From Gnetum montanum (taxonomy: Eukaryota > Streptophyta > Gnetopsida > Gnetales > Gnetaceae): a stretch of 64,000 nucleotides of DNA. Every line of letters begins with the position of its first letter. The first letter of the stretch is position 1. Below the pieces are notes generated by a model. That model was not told where the DNA came from. It did no database searches and saw only the letters and a program-made list of their open reading frames with translations. Location: NCBI GenBank assembly GCA_015680685.1, contig MNCI01029357.1:444153-508152 (forward strand), in the 5' to 3' direction. The translations under genes were made by a program, and so were the position numbers. Positions 24,034 through 35,158 of this stretch are shown in pieces.

Positions 24034-25130
24034 TTTGGTGCTAGTATTTTAGATAGCTAGGATAATTCAAAGAGCATTGTAAGAGCCCAACATGATTTAT
24101 CATCTACACATAATAATAATAATATTTGATTCTAAGGCACACTTGCAAACTAAAAGATATCTTCTTATCATAGGGTAGATTCCCCACTTGTCAATGATTT
24201 TATAAGAGCATGTGATAGAACCATAAAGAATCAATATAAGATACCCTAATAGAAAAAAGTTATCTACAAACATCTAGATTCATATTATTTAGATTTTACC
24301 TTTATTCTCCACCAAGAAAAACATCTATGATGAAGAGAGCTAGAGGGCAACATAGTATTGCCAACCAATCGAGTATTACCATCAATGCTTATGACAACAT
24401 TAATGGAACTGGGGCTTGAAGTAGTAACTCTAGACTATAAAATAGTTGATGAAATGTCCACGAAGTACTAATCTAGAAAGGTCTGGTTTCATAAAAATAG
24501 ATTCATGGAAGCTTATTATGAGGCTTCCAAGTGGAAGGGAGCTTCTATTCATTTAACATAATAATTAGAAAAGGAGAATACTTATTACCCATCTAGTAGG
24601 TCTTAATACCAAAATCCTCCATCCCTTAGTAAAGATGACTTGAACCATTCATGGTTGTGTTCAGTCTTAGTAAGCAACCAAAGCAAGGGAAGAGCTAGAC
24701 CCAATAAAAGGGACCTTGAGAACAAGATCTTCCAACATATAGTTGAGAGAATAATAGAGGGACCGAAGAAGGAGAGCAAGCTAATAAAAATCTCCTTGAT
24801 CTCCATGTCCATCTTTATTATTATTGTCAAACTATGTAGGGGAAATGATAGGAAACTATGTAGAGATAGGAAACGTATGTATGAAGGGTGAACATGATCA
24901 AGGAAGGAGGGGAAATGATAGGAAACTATGTAGAGATAATATAAGACACCATCATACACACACATATAACCACAACAAGCACAAGTAACACCATAAGAGA
25001 TATTATCATAAGAGATGCACTCCTACCCTAACACATCTATCCCTAAGCACTACTCTAAAGAGAAGGGTGGTGGCTTGAGTATCAAAGCCAAAGCTCCTCC
25101 ATAAGCCTAGATATCCTTGTGATGTAATGG
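24034..25130 (+). pseudogene. Gag leader and remnant, very degraded
   Basis: This follows the primer site at 24016 and should hold gag. A short protein-like run, MKRARGQHSIANQSSIT, starts at about 24329 and is quickly broken. A 31-bp direct repeat (AGGGGAAATGATAGG start) occurs at 24838-24868 and 24908-24938. The element is cut at 25131 by an E-type LTR. I cannot recognise a gag domain, so the identity rests on position. Confidence 0.35.
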
Positions 25131-26138
25131 TGTAGGGACACCTCTTTCAATCCCTTTATTCTACCCTATATTCTATGTAATATTGAGTTGATTTTGTTGA
25201 GGATGATTCTTGGGTGTTTTGGCATATTTTGGGGTGTTTTTGGCTCATTTTGATGAGTTTGGGAGGTTCTAGAATCTATTGGAACTTGTTGGAAGGCATC
25301 TGAAGGCTTTCAACAAAAAGGAGCACTTTCATTTTTGGCACCTTCAAGGTAGACATCTCTGTAAACAGAAAAATGTATTTCTAGAGATGTCTTTCCTAAA
25401 GTGAAGACATCTCTAGTTCAAAGAAGACGTCTCCCAAAAATAGCAGATATCTTTCCCAAGAATAGAGCTCATATAGGAAACATCTACATGAAATAAGAGA
25501 CGTCTATGTCAGAGAAGAAGAGAAGCTTTAATGTGGTGTTTCAATTGGAAAAATAGCCAAAGCAAGATGGAAACAACTAGGAAAAAGGTGAGAATACTTG
25601 GGAAACAGTTGGAATACCTCAAGTTGAGTTGAGAAAAGGTTTCTAGGATTTTTACCTTTTGGTTGCTTATAAATATTGATGTAATTCATTATTGTTGGTG
25701 TTGCAGAGCCAAAGTGCTAAGTGCCATAGTGCCAAGTGCTAAAGTGCCAAGGGCTGAAGTGCAAATGCTAAAGGCCAAACATCCCAATAGAGTGCAAGAG
25801 AGAGCTATCTTAAGGAAAAAAAGCTTGCGCACAATTTTTATGAGAGGCAAGGGAGAGCACTTGAGAGAGATTAGGAGAATCTCTTATAAGTTACTTGTCT
25901 TGAGCATGGGCTCCATTGTGAGCAACTGAGGGTTAAAAGAGGATAAGTATGGCCTCTAAGATCCTTGGGAGAGTTGTGAGTTGAGCTTGGCTCCTCATCT
26001 TTCATGTATTTTGAGAATTATCTTAATATAAGGGGGATTTTCTCCATTTTATTATGCTATTCTTACTTTCTAAGCTAGATCTGCTTGGAAGTTATGGATT
26101 CGGTCCTATTGGGGTCTATCGAGGTGCAAATCCCTACA
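25131..26138 (+). repeat. E-family LTR in plus orientation
   Basis: A 1008-bp LTR running TGTAGGGACACC to TCCCTACA, the reverse complement family of 14843-15767 and 18110-19052. A copy-specific array of AGTGC-based words lies at 25707-25780. The flanks AATGG and CCACA are not duplicated. AATTAGAGCC at 26154-26163 vaguely resembles a tRNA-Met primer site, so it may be a left LTR of a decayed element rather than a solo LTR. Confidence 0.85.
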
Positions 26139-26519
26139 CCACACAACTAACAAATGAATTAGAGCCATGTAGTTCTTTGGTGAATATTGTAATAACATGA
26201 AACTTATAAGGATCTCCATATTCCTTTGGCCCTCGTTCTAAAGGGAAACAACCTTTAATCTAATAATAAGGTATGTTTTCCTATAAAAATGATACCACTT
26301 TTAGAAGATCTTTACCTCATTGCCTGTTATAATCTTTTATTGAGAATCATTAGCATCAACTATAAAATTTTTGTTAATATTAGTCTTAATCATTGAGTTC
26401 ATATTATTTTTGTTAGACAAGGATAAATTTGTCTTATGAGCTATCTATTTAGTCTTAATACTTTCTCTAATAGTAGTCAAAATATACATAAGGGTTTCTA
26501 TCTTTTTTAAATTCTTTAA
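26139..26519. other. AT-rich, no gene recognised
   Basis: The minus strand may continue the LINE-like ORF below in broken form, but no motif is clear. Confidence 0.35.
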
Positions 26520-27117
26520 TGCCATTTGATCATTCTAATCATTAACATTAATTTGATTTTTCATATCTTCAACTTCATATTGTTTTTCTCTATCTTCAAC
26601 TTCAACACATTGTTTTTCTTCAAAATCTTTTTGCTTTACTAGAAAAGGACAAGTGTTAAAAAAATATCCTTCATGATAGTAAAAATTGCAAGAATTAGAA
26701 AGATTATAATATGTAATTAGTTGAATATAAGTCTATCCTCCTACTTGTAATACCAATTCCTTTTTATGATTTAGAAGGTTGATTTTAATAAGAAAAACAT
26801 CTACAAAAACCAAAAGTTGTAGAAATAGACTCCATATCATTAATGAGACCAAGAAGACTAACAATTTCTTGCTCAACTTTTTGAAAAATCAATGGAAGAT
26901 TATATAACTTAACAAAGCATGGAACTTTAGCATATTCTTCAAATTGGACATCAAAATTGTAGGCACATTTATGAATGATCAACATTGCATGCTTATGTAT
27001 AAAGGACCCTATCTCTAGGGCATGTTGCATCATCGAAGCATGACTTGACTTAACAAGTAGAGAAAAATTAAAATAATACTTAGAATAAAGAACTTGGATG
27101 TCATGTTTCTTCATCAC
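26520..27117 (-). pseudogene. LINE ORF1-like fragment (DUF4283-type)
   Basis: An uninterrupted stretch from 27117 to 26785 starts MMKKHDIQVLYSKYYFNFSL. Its core FVKLYNLPLIF, preceded by HKCAYNFDVQFEEYAKVP, matches the ...VWVRLPNLPL... pattern of the plant DUF4283 domain found in LINE ORF1 proteins. About 100 bp further on, near 26660-26710, CNFYYHEGYFFNTCPF resembles the following Cys-His knuckle, with one Cys lost. Such ORF1 proteins bind LINE RNA. The endonuclease and RT of a LINE are not seen next to it. Confidence is moderate because the match is by pattern memory. Confidence 0.5.
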
Positions 27118-28471
27118 ATCAGTTAACTACAAAACAAAACTTCAATTACAAGGCAAGTAATCCAAAAGTAAATGAACACATGTTATGATGAAAGATCAAT
27201 AACCAATCACTCATTTACATCATTAGAAAAAACAAAATCATGTGTATTAGTTGCATCAATATCACTAGAAGAAAGCTTCACAATGTTTTTCTTATCAACT
27301 TGTAAATTTGCATTTTGAGAATCAACAAAATTTTTTTGCTTATACAAAAGAAGCATAAAATTTCAACATTGGCTAAAATTTAGGAGTAATATAGAATCCT
27401 CCCTAGGAAAATTCTAGGTAAATTAGATCCATTAGAGAAAAATTGAAAAGAGAAAGATTGGATCCATTGGAAAAAGTCAAATTCATTGGAGAAACATTAA
27501 ATCCATTGAAAAAATAAAATTCTCTTGAGAAACATTAGATTTATTGAAAAAACATAAGATTTGCTTAAAACAATTAGATCTACTCAAAAACATTAAAAAT
27601 CTTTATCTTTTATTTTTAGGAAAAAAGATATTGAAACCCAAAACTAGAACAAATATTTAGAGAAGATAACTATAATATAAGAAATGTATACAAACTTATA
27701 TTAAAAATCATATTTTATGATTTAATACAAAAATTATAATTTAATAAAGAATTAGGGTATTTTCTAAATTATCAAAGTTATTATCTAAAATTGAACTCTT
27801 ATGTGGGATTCATAAGAAGTTAAGAACAAACAATTTAAAAATCCTTTTGTATTTCATGTTTTCTTAACTACACGCAAAATAAACTAGACAGAATTGAAGC
27901 AATTTAAGTTATCTCAACTTCTTTTTACAAGATAACGAATACATGAAATGGTGCTTGGATAGGAAACAATTATTATTATTATTATTTTGTTTTTTCTTTT
28001 TGTTTCTCCAGGATATCCAAATCTAACTTTCTAGAGAGGATAAAAAAACGCTCTTTCTTCGTCAAGAAATGCAAGATGTGTCTCAACAAAAATTTCGTTC
28101 TCAAGACATTCTTTAATGTTTTACGTATTAAAAAGGAAAAGTAGGCAAAGTTTGAACTTTGTTGGGTTTCAGGGTAACGGTGAAAGAGTGAAAGCCTAAC
28201 TCAATTTCATCATTCTTTCAAATATAACATTTTTAATTTATTTATAACTCAACACCTTTCCCAAGGCACACAAGGAAGATGAGGAGTATCTATAACTCAA
28301 CAGCGTTTACCAATCCAAACTGTTAACACATAAAACAAGCAACAGTAGCAGCTTTGATTCTCAAACATTATTCAAATCCCTGTTCTTACATTTTACAGGG
28401 AATGAAATCTGAAAAAGCGAGAAAAAAAGAAGTCAACAGCTATTGATTATCTATTCTATTGAACCTGTGTA
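27118..28471. other. AT-rich region with a degenerate tandem repeat
   Basis: 27421-27600 holds about seven imperfect copies of a unit near 27 bp built on (A)TTAGATCCATTG(A)GAAAAA. A (TTA)n tract lies at 27970-27985. A minus-strand polyadenylation-like AATAAA sits at 28237-28242, down from the CpG island. No protein-like ORF. Confidence 0.5.
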
Positions 28472-28860
28472 ATGTGCATCTGTCGCGGGATTCAAGTCTC
28501 AGAGATGGAAACCACCAAGGGAGCGCCGGATTTCCGCGACGGTAATCCGGCGTTGGCGAGGGAGGAGTGGCTGGCCTTGAGCGGCCGAGATGGAAGGCAA
28601 CGCTGCAGCTTCAACTGCCACCGCCGACATCGGCGAGGCTGCCTTGTTCTAAGGCCGATGCGCAGAAGATGAAGGGAGTGAAGGCTTCTTGCTGTGCGGC
28701 TGCGGGTTTGGAGTGCGTGGCCCATTGCAAAGCCGAAACGCAGTCCTGTGCAGGTCTGGTACAGCACAGTGGTAGGCCCATGCGGCTCTCTGTGGCCCGT
28801 TATGCCGGTCGGCAGTTATGGCGGTAGGGCAGGTTTCGGTGGCAGGAGGGAGAGATGAGC
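28472..28860 (-). other. CpG-rich island, candidate 5' exon of a host gene
   Basis: About 390 bp of GC-rich, CpG-rich DNA in a window that is otherwise nearly CpG-free. On the minus strand it lies directly downstream of a clean TATA box (28904-28911). The first minus-strand ATG is in GCATGGGCC at about 28782. Candidate frames are MGLPLCCTRPAQDC (about 56 codons) and MGHALQTRSRTARSLH from about 28722, 77 codons and rich in Arg and Ser. A plus-strand ATG at 28505 (METTKGAPDFRDGNPA, 55 codons, context AGAGATGG) is also possible. No frame matches a family I know. It may be a first exon, a short gene, or the 5' part of a captured gene; the TATA position favours the minus strand. Confidence 0.45.
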
Positions 28861-28903
28861 AGCGGCAGCCCACGGTTTCGTTATGTTCTTTACGATGCAA
28901 CCC

Positions 28904-28911
28904 TTTATATA
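28904..28911 (-). promoter_or_regulatory. TATA box facing the CpG island
   Basis: The minus strand reads CCCTGCTATATAAAGGGTTG. Transcription would begin near 28875-28880 and enter the CpG island. It is not part of any LTR family seen in this window. Confidence 0.55.
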
Positions 28912-29419
28912 GCAGGGTTTCAAGCCCATAGAGGGTTATTTAATCCTATTAAATTATCATACTCTAAGAATTTTTGTCGACATTCAAAATCCGTTGGATT
29001 ACAGTGTATAACAATTGTTCTATCTGTACCTGCCAGATTCTCGTTGACTGCAGTGGAGAGCAAGAGGGAAATCAGGAGGCAGCCTTTCGTAACAAAAAGG
29101 TCTCCTTATTAAATATTATTGAGTGTCATCCTGTAATAAACTTGTTATATTCTCTAATAAGGTATGGCGTTAGACAAAATTCTATACATTTTTTTTTATT
29201 TTATAAAATTTACTGATCGATATTCGGTAACTTTGTGTAATCTAAGCTCTTTGTCTAGATAGAAAGTTGCAAAAGGGTAGAAAATGCACTAAAAAGACAT
29301 GATCATAAGTCAAGAACAAGCGAAAATTTTCCATTTTATGGGGCCATTGCATAGCAAGAATGCATTACAAATTTACGAAAATTTTATAATATGCATATCG
29401 TAACTCAAAGGTATCTCTT
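28912..29419. other. No gene seen
   Basis: Moderately AT-rich DNA upstream (minus strand) of the TATA box. It contains a GTCGACATTC and a TCGATATTCGG, so CpG is still somewhat less depleted than elsewhere. From about 29290 it grades into the integrase-bearing element. Confidence 0.4.
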
Positions 29420-30552
29420 GCATAAGATCAATTATCACTTATATATCCTTGATCCTCATGTTTTTTATTGTATATTTTCTAATGGTATGCTTTTATGATG
29501 TCTTGATTCCTCTCATGCTAAGCTTATTCTTCAGAAAATTCACTTAGGTGTATGTAGAGGTCAATTAGAATCTTATTCTTTAGTATCTCATATCTTTACA
29601 GTAGGCTATTAGTAGTCTACTATACATAAGGGTTTTCATAGCCTAGTTAAGTCCTATGATACATGCCATAAGGATTTTCATAGCCTAGTCAAGTCCTATG
29701 ATACATGCTAAAGATACTCTCCAGTTATCTATATCCCATCATAAGAACTCAAGTATCTTAGATCAATAACCATTTTAAAAATAGGGTCTTGACCTTATTG
29801 GTTCTATTGATTTCCAATTATTACTAAATGGGCAGAAGATGTATCATTACCATCAACTACATTCAATTTTATCTATCGCTTTCTTCTAAACCATATTATC
29901 AATTGGGTTGATATCCTTCTCTAAATTACAAATGATAAGAATCCTAACTTCAAGAAAAAAGGGATAGCTAACTTTTATGATCAATACTAGATGACTCAAT
30001 ATTTTTCAACTTCTTATTATTATTAATCCAATGGCCATGCAAAATATACTAATAGAACTCACATTCCTTTTTGTTAAAGTATGGTTAATCAATCATAGTA
30101 TAATTGGCAGATATAGCTTTTACATTTCCTTTAGTTTTATCATACTAATTTTCATATATCATGAATAGAATCTCATTCTTATTAGCTTATGAATTAGACG
30201 TAATGTTACTTGTTGAGCTATAGATTTCATCTTTCCATACTACCCTACATAATTAATCATTTAATAAAGATAATAATGATATGTGATGTATTAAGTTTGA
30301 TGATCTTGAAGAGAAAAGAAAAGTTGCTCTTTGAAATCTATAAAATTATTAGAAATTAGTGCCTCATTGACATCTCAAGCCTATCAAATTTAGGACCATC
30401 ATTAAAGGAGATCCTATGCTTCATTATTTTATAAACTCGATAGATATGAAGTTCTCTCCTAACTGGTATGGACCTTTTCTAATAGTTTAATCTCATGCAA
30501 ATGTTGCTTATCAACTATTAAATCCAAAAGAGAATTGATTTTCAAATCTTAT
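29420..30552 (+). pseudogene. Tat/Ogre-like integrase fragment
   Basis: The end of RNase H and most of an integrase, in broken frames. Recognisable in order: CLDSSHAKLILQKIHLGVC (the segment before the zinc-binding domain), SLVKSYDTC (Cys pair region), then a catalytic core with DLIGSI, a degenerate ITKWAEDVSLPSTT, and the late motif SNGHAKYTNRT. In the family the catalytic Glu lies just before the NRT; here Tyr or Thr occupies the place. The C-terminal part ends with FSPNWYGPFLIV and NVAYQLLNPKE. A 42-bp in-frame tandem duplication (29625-29708) repeats the Cys motif. The copy is cut at 30552 by the LTR that starts at 30553. Confidence 0.65.
29625..29708 (+). repeat. 42-bp tandem duplication inside the integrase
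   Basis: Two adjacent units beginning CATAAGG(G/A)TTTTCATAG differ at two positions. 42 bp is 14 codons, so the frame is kept and the Cys motif of the zinc-binding domain is doubled. Confidence 0.92.
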
Positions 30553-31403
30553 TGATGAGTGGTGAGGTACCCCTATACTTAACCATACGAATACAAGGAT
30601 TCACACACGATCCGGTCGAACTCTGTAGATGGACTAGTTGTGATATCTAGATAGTTACTTGTTGATTGCAATTCGTTGTCTTCCCACATGGACTAGTATT
30701 TTTTTTTGTCATGTATGGTTTAGTCCAGAGTGAGGTGTATGATGTGTTTCCTATCACTATGCTACTCCTAGGGACAATGGAAAATAACTTTGTTTTAAGC
30801 TAAGAGAGAAAGGGAAAAGAGAATCTAAGCTAGGCTATGTGCGATGAGCATCCATCCTTAATCATCTGTACACATCTTGGAACTCATGTACTACTACTGG
30901 GATTACTAAGTGCATGTCCTAGGTACGCTACTAGGATACCAAGTAGTCACACTTAAATGCTCGTGATTAAGTCATACTCATTCCACGTTTAATAACAGGG
31001 ATAGAAAATGAGGGTACAGAAATATTAATTATGAAAGTGATAAATAACAATAACAGTAAGCAATTAAAGCTAAGTGAATGCTGTAATGATGAAGTAATCT
31101 TGATCTTTATTGCCATTCATGTATGTGTCCAAGTATGCCACACTTGAATAAAGGTTTCGTACGATTACAATCATCACATTGTGGGCATGCACTGAGGAAA
31201 GGGTTGAGAGGAATTGAAACTGACAAAAAGATCCTACTCTAACACTAACTTTTCCTATGACTCTCACGTGCACCCAATTGTGTATTTATAGGCTCACATA
31301 GGAACCATGATATCATGTATTTGATATCACTAGTGAGGCTGTGATATCGCGTACCCAATATCGAGGGTCCGATATCAGATCCTAACAAATCATGGTTCAT
31401 CAT
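30553..31403 (-). repeat. 3' LTR of a minus-strand Athila-like element
   Basis: On the minus strand it runs TGATGAACCATG to CCACTCATCA and is 851 bp long. U3 carries GATATCGGACC, CGATATTGGG and GATATCACAGCC; the TATA box is at 31283-31290 (minus) and AATAAAGATCAAG at 31106-31111. The polypurine tract GTGGGGGTA abuts it at 31404. It sits in the plus-strand integrase, with CTTAT as left flank. Confidence 0.85.
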
Positions 31404-31627
31404 ACCCCCACGATTAAATGAAAACTTATCCTCGAGTTGAACAAAATAAGAACAAGTCTCATTGATTACACAGTGGATAGGTATGGGATTATTGATTGAC
31501 TAGGAATTTATTCATGCCGCAGTGGAGGATTGTATACAACAAAATTGGGACATGGACACAAAATTACAAAAGTACAAAACTTTGTTGGAACTCATGTGGT
31601 TCTAGGTGGCAGTGGTTCCTCCATGGG
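31404..31627 (-). other. 3' untranslated region and polypurine tract
   Basis: On the minus strand it shares AGTCAATCAATAATCCCATACC, CTCGAGGATAAGTTTTCATT and the G-run with 12480-12671 of element 1, in the same order. Confidence 0.75.
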
Positions 31628-32043
31628 TCACTTCCCCATATCTTGTGCTCCAATTTTTGGAATTTGATGGCTCTGAAGGGGTGCCTGGAGCTTTTCCTCT
31701 TCAGTTTGGAGGTTCTGTGTCATCCACGCTGATGCTCCAATTTTTGATGGAGTCGACACCTTCCATGGACACGACAGTTGTGGGAACATTTAATTTGCTT
31801 TGACATATCAGGCCTCAAACAACCATCGTTCCTCTTCATAGGCTCAAACCCTGACCTCTCGACCTTTTTCTTGGCCAAATTATGCAGTGATAGGAGTTCC
31901 CTGATGGATGTTGAACGATTGTGCCTCCTGCTCTGCATGTTCTGCATGAGGTCCTTGGTCTTTGCCTCCCCCTGGGCGTTCAATTGCACCTTGAGAAGGT
32001 CCTCCTTATTGTCTTCTTTTAGGGGCCATCTATAATCACACAA
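31628..32043 (-). pseudogene. C-terminal end of a 3' ORF related to element 1
   Basis: One frame carries LSCPWKVST, then TEEEKLQAPLQSHQ and a final GK before TGA at 31628-31630. The same order occurs at the end of the element 1 ORF (LSCPWDVST, MEEEKLQTLLNHQ, GK-TGA). A frame with fewer stops (starting at 32043) is Lys/Arg/Glu-rich and probably coiled coil. The upstream part of the ORF is not recognisable beyond 32043. Confidence 0.5.
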
Positions 32044-32689
32044 AGATCAATTGTTAGTAAGGATATTGAGAGAAGTTCAATTATTTCATACCTTACTCAT
32101 TGCCTTTAATAAATGTTGAATTCTTTACTTAGTGTGATTTTAGAGTTAGAAATTTTTTTCAAGGCAGTTGCACTAAAAGTTTAATGTCAGACCTAATTCT
32201 TATAGGTGACACATAAAAGGACATGTAATGGTTTTGAGGATTGTTTGATAAAATGATGACAAAGAAAAAAATGGTATGGTTCACAGACTTGATTAAAGTT
32301 GGCATAGTGGGCCAAGTTAGAAGATGTGGTTAATTGATAAGGAGTTGACAAACTATGGCACCCACAACCATAAGATGGTATGTAAGGATTGATATGTCTC
32401 CCTACATGGCTATATTCATTGGGTCACCTAGTAGTTGGAGTATTGAGTGATGGCCCTATTAAGATAACACAAGGTGTTGTATTTGAGGAGAAAGATGCAC
32501 CATAGAGTTGAACTTGTGCTGGGTTGGAGGATGCAGTGGTCTCAAAATTGTGCTATCCCTTTCTATGGTCATGTTTAAAGAAGAGACGCCTTTGATGTTG
32601 TAGAGGGTTCCCACTGTGGTTGATAGTAGTAACACAAGTACTGTTTGTGGATCGATGCTATGCCAGAAGTATTTGATCCCATCTTCTAT
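32044..32689. other. No feature recognised
   Basis: Mixed-composition DNA between the 3' ORF remnant and the degenerate LTR. A short ORF on the minus strand (32459-32704) has no protein-family look. Confidence 0.4.
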
Positions 32690-33015
32690 GCACATCCTAA
32701 GCATCCCCTAACCACTACTAGGTTACTAGATGTTAAGCGTCACTGGGTTGCCAAGCATTGGGTTTATGTTCGAGATGGTCGTACTTATGGTTCCTACAAA
32801 CTATAACCGAGCGATAGAAATTAAAGTAATAACAAGAGAAACTTAAGGAACTATTAAAGCATAGAAAGATTAAACTATTAAATGCATTAAATGACTAAGT
32901 CCAATTGCTACAAGGAATGATTGAAAAGCTTGTCTTTATTTTTGTTCATGCTAATGGGCTTAGGTACATCAGCACTCGACAAGGCCACGTCGACGCAGTC
33001 GTATATACGGGGTCC
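32690..33015 (-). repeat. Degenerate LTR fragment of the TGATGA families
   Basis: The order TACTAGGTTACTAGATG, CACTGGGTTGCCAAGC, GAGATGGTCGTACTTATGG, then AAAGCTTGTCTTTATTTTTG follows the middle of the A-family LTR (CACTACTGGGATCACC, GTGGTCGTACTGAGG, AAGCTCGTCTTTATTGCC). It ends with a palindromic CGTATATACGGGGTCCCATATACG-type segment in place of the GATATC array. Both ends are unclear. Confidence 0.45.
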
Positions 33016-33040
33016 CATATACGTGGCTTAATAAATGCAT

Positions 33041-34056
33041 TGACCATCTAGCACTTCATCAATTGGTTCTTAATAGCAATGGTTCTAACTTCAAAGCTGG
33101 TGTTGGATCATAATGGCAAAGTATTTCAATCCAGCACATATGGTACATCATTTTCATGAAATTTGTTTAGCAAGCTCACATGGAAAATTCGATGAATTTT
33201 TAAGGTTCCTGGAAGACTTGACTGACATGCTACTTCGTTAATTATTTTAGAGATTTCAAAAGGTCCACAAAATTTCGGTGCTAATGTAGAATATTTTCCA
33301 AGTTTAAGAGAACTTCTAGTAGGTTTTACTCTCAACAGTACTTGATCTCATACTTGGAATTCTTTTTTAAGTCAATGTTGATCTACATATCCTTTATATT
33401 TATCTTGGGTAGCTTGTAAATTTTGTGTAACTCTTGTGACAATGTTTTTCATTATTTTCATTTCTTCTTCCTTCCATTATGTTCTTAAAGTTGGAACTAC
33501 CCAAGTTAGTGGTGTACGGAAATTGCGTCCATACATTACTTCAAATGGTTTTCAATGTATGAAACCTTAATAATTGTTATTATAGGAAAATTCTACCACA
33601 TGCAAATAATTCTCCCAAATTTTTTGATCTACTCCTAACATAGCTTCGTAGGATATCTTCTAATATTCTATTCACACGTTTGGTTTGCCCATCAGTCTCA
33701 AGGTGGTAAGCTATGCTAAATTTCAACTGGGTTCTAAGCTCTTTGAAGAAATTTTTCCAGAATTTGGATATGAACTTGGGATCTTTGTTTAAAGTGATAG
33801 ATTCTAGACAACCATGCAATCGAAATACTTCACTTACAAATTTTTGGGCTACTTCTTTTGCTGTGTTTGTAGATTTCAAAGCTATAAAATGTGCCATTTT
33901 TGATAGGTGATCAACCACTATGAAAATTGAGTTATTTCCCTTTTTGGTTATTGGCAATTCCACAATGAAATCCATGGTGACATCTTCCCATTTCTAGGTT
34001 AGGACTTTCATAGGTTGTAATAATCCACTGGGTTTCTGTTGGCACATTTGGCCATT
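33041..34056 (-). pseudogene. Chromovirus-like integrase with C-terminal domain
   Basis: It reads leftward from CQQKPSGLLQPMK (end of the zinc-binding domain, about 34050) through the catalytic core at 33580-33975: MDFIVELPITKKGNNSIFIV, VVDHLSKMAHFI, then SITLNKDPKF and YHLETDGQTKRVNRILED. The expected second catalytic Asp (SDRDP) is Asn and the Glu (GQSER) is Lys, both explained by G-to-A changes. The C-terminal domain at 33126-33450 has KLAPKFCGPFEISKI-like and RIFHVSLLNKF motifs. I do not see a chromodomain. Orientation and clade fit element C, so this may be its 3' pol end, separated from the RT start at 37085 by unrelated DNA. Confidence 0.7.
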
Positions 34057-34696
34057 TCATGGAGCAGGCTTAAATTGGTTAAGAGTTTTTGGAGAAAGTG
34101 TCAAAAATTTTAGTTTGAGAGAAAAAGAATAAGACCATTCCTATAGTAAGCTTATAAATCTTTGCTGATGGGTATAGGTCACTAATGCATTGATCTTCTA
34201 TAATTATCAACATTGCATTTCACAGGGCATCCTACACATGTGAAGAGATGAAGAAGCCTTTACATTTGAAGCAGCTATCGTCGTATCTATGTATGTGAAC
34301 CATAAACATAAGCGAGAGAACCAGAACGCTATGATCAAGTAACATAGTCATAAAATCTATAATGTCAGACGACGGTCAAAAGAACGTTCTTCATGTTTGG
34401 AGGTGACCAAGGCCAAGTTCTTGTTGATAAAGTGACCACATTCCAGTCATAATGATTTTCATATTATGTTATTCATAAAAAGAAATGTGATCTAGCCTAT
34501 CACAAAATTTTGTAATTACAGCATGTGACGCATGTTTGTTTCCCATTCAAACAGCGGCAGTAGCCCTGCATTTTACTAGTTTGGCTTTGATTTTGATTTG
34601 TTCTTTGACCATCAACTACCAGGAACTTTCACAGATGGAAATGTGAAAAGCTTTTCCATTTTTGCTGTTGATTTATTTTTAAAAAATAATATAACA
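34057..34696. other. Possible upstream region of the germin-like fragment
   Basis: Less AT-rich than its surroundings, with several CpGs (TATCGTCGTATC, CAGACGACGG, GTGACGCATG). It may be the promoter of the germin-like gene carried along with its first exon. No ORF. Confidence 0.35.
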
Positions 34697-34879
34697 ATGA
34701 AGACCACAGTGGCTCTATTTTTAGTAGTGGTAGCGTTGTTGCTAGTTGCCGAAGCAGCGGAAGAGGATCCTTTGTAGGATTTTTGCATTACAAACCACGC
34801 AAACGTAAAGGGAAACTTCCGCGGAGTAAGCAGGGCCACTAGATGGATCTCCAGTGATGACCGCCTCTATTCCATGTGA
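34697..34879 (+). pseudogene. Germin-like protein, 5' coding fragment
   Basis: ATG 34697 opens MKTTVALFLVVVALLLVAEA, a textbook signal peptide (basic start, hydrophobic core, small residues at the cleavage site). After AEEDPL comes a TAG (34775-34777) where germin-like proteins have Gln, then DFCITNHANVKG. The DPLQDFC motif right after a signal peptide is the N-terminus of the germin-like family, secreted cupin proteins of the cell wall. The frame reaches a TGA at 34877-34879 and the cupin barrel is absent, so it is a truncated copy with a C-to-T stop. The match past DFC is weak. Confidence 0.55.
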
Positions 34880-34894
34880 AGGTTCGACCGTAGA

Positions 34895-35158
34895 CGCACG
34901 AAGCAGACTGCAAGAAAATCCATGGGTAGGAAGGCTTCAAGAAAGCAGTTGGCAACAAAGGCTGCCAGGAAATCAGCTCTAGCGATGGGATGAGTGAAGA
35001 AGTTGCATCATTTTAGGCCTAGAACTATTGCATTGCATGAGATTCGTAGGTACCAGAAGAGTACTGAGCTCCTCATCAGGAAGCTTTCGTTCCAGAGGCT
35101 GATGCGTGAAATCGCATAGGATTTTAAGACCGATCTGCATTTCTAGCTCACCGCTGTG
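34895..35158 (+). pseudogene. Histone H3 pseudogene (5' two thirds)
   Basis: Starting at Arg2, the frame reads [38 protein letters not shown] and QRLMREIA, then DFKTDL. This is histone H3 from the N-terminal tail to about residue 89. Three stops occur: at Gly34 (GGA to TGA) and at Gln76 and Gln85 (CAG to TAG). Substitutions include Pro38Leu, Arg49His and Pro66Ser. The initiator Met is missing and the C-terminal third is unrecognisable after 35158 apart from weak traces to about 35225. No introns are seen in this stretch. The open frame of the germin-like fragment happens to be the same frame, 66 codons upstream. Confidence 0.88.

Noticed and set aside
28567-28827. 86-codon plus-strand open frame in the CpG island
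   Set aside because: It begins with GTG and not ATG, runs against the TATA box, and all frames are open there because of GC-rich composition.
34612-34839. Minus-strand Ser/Ala-rich open frame
   Set aside because: Shadow of the germin-like signal peptide on the other strand.
34895-35158. A functional histone H3 gene
   Set aside because: Three stop codons, missing initiator and missing C-terminal third.
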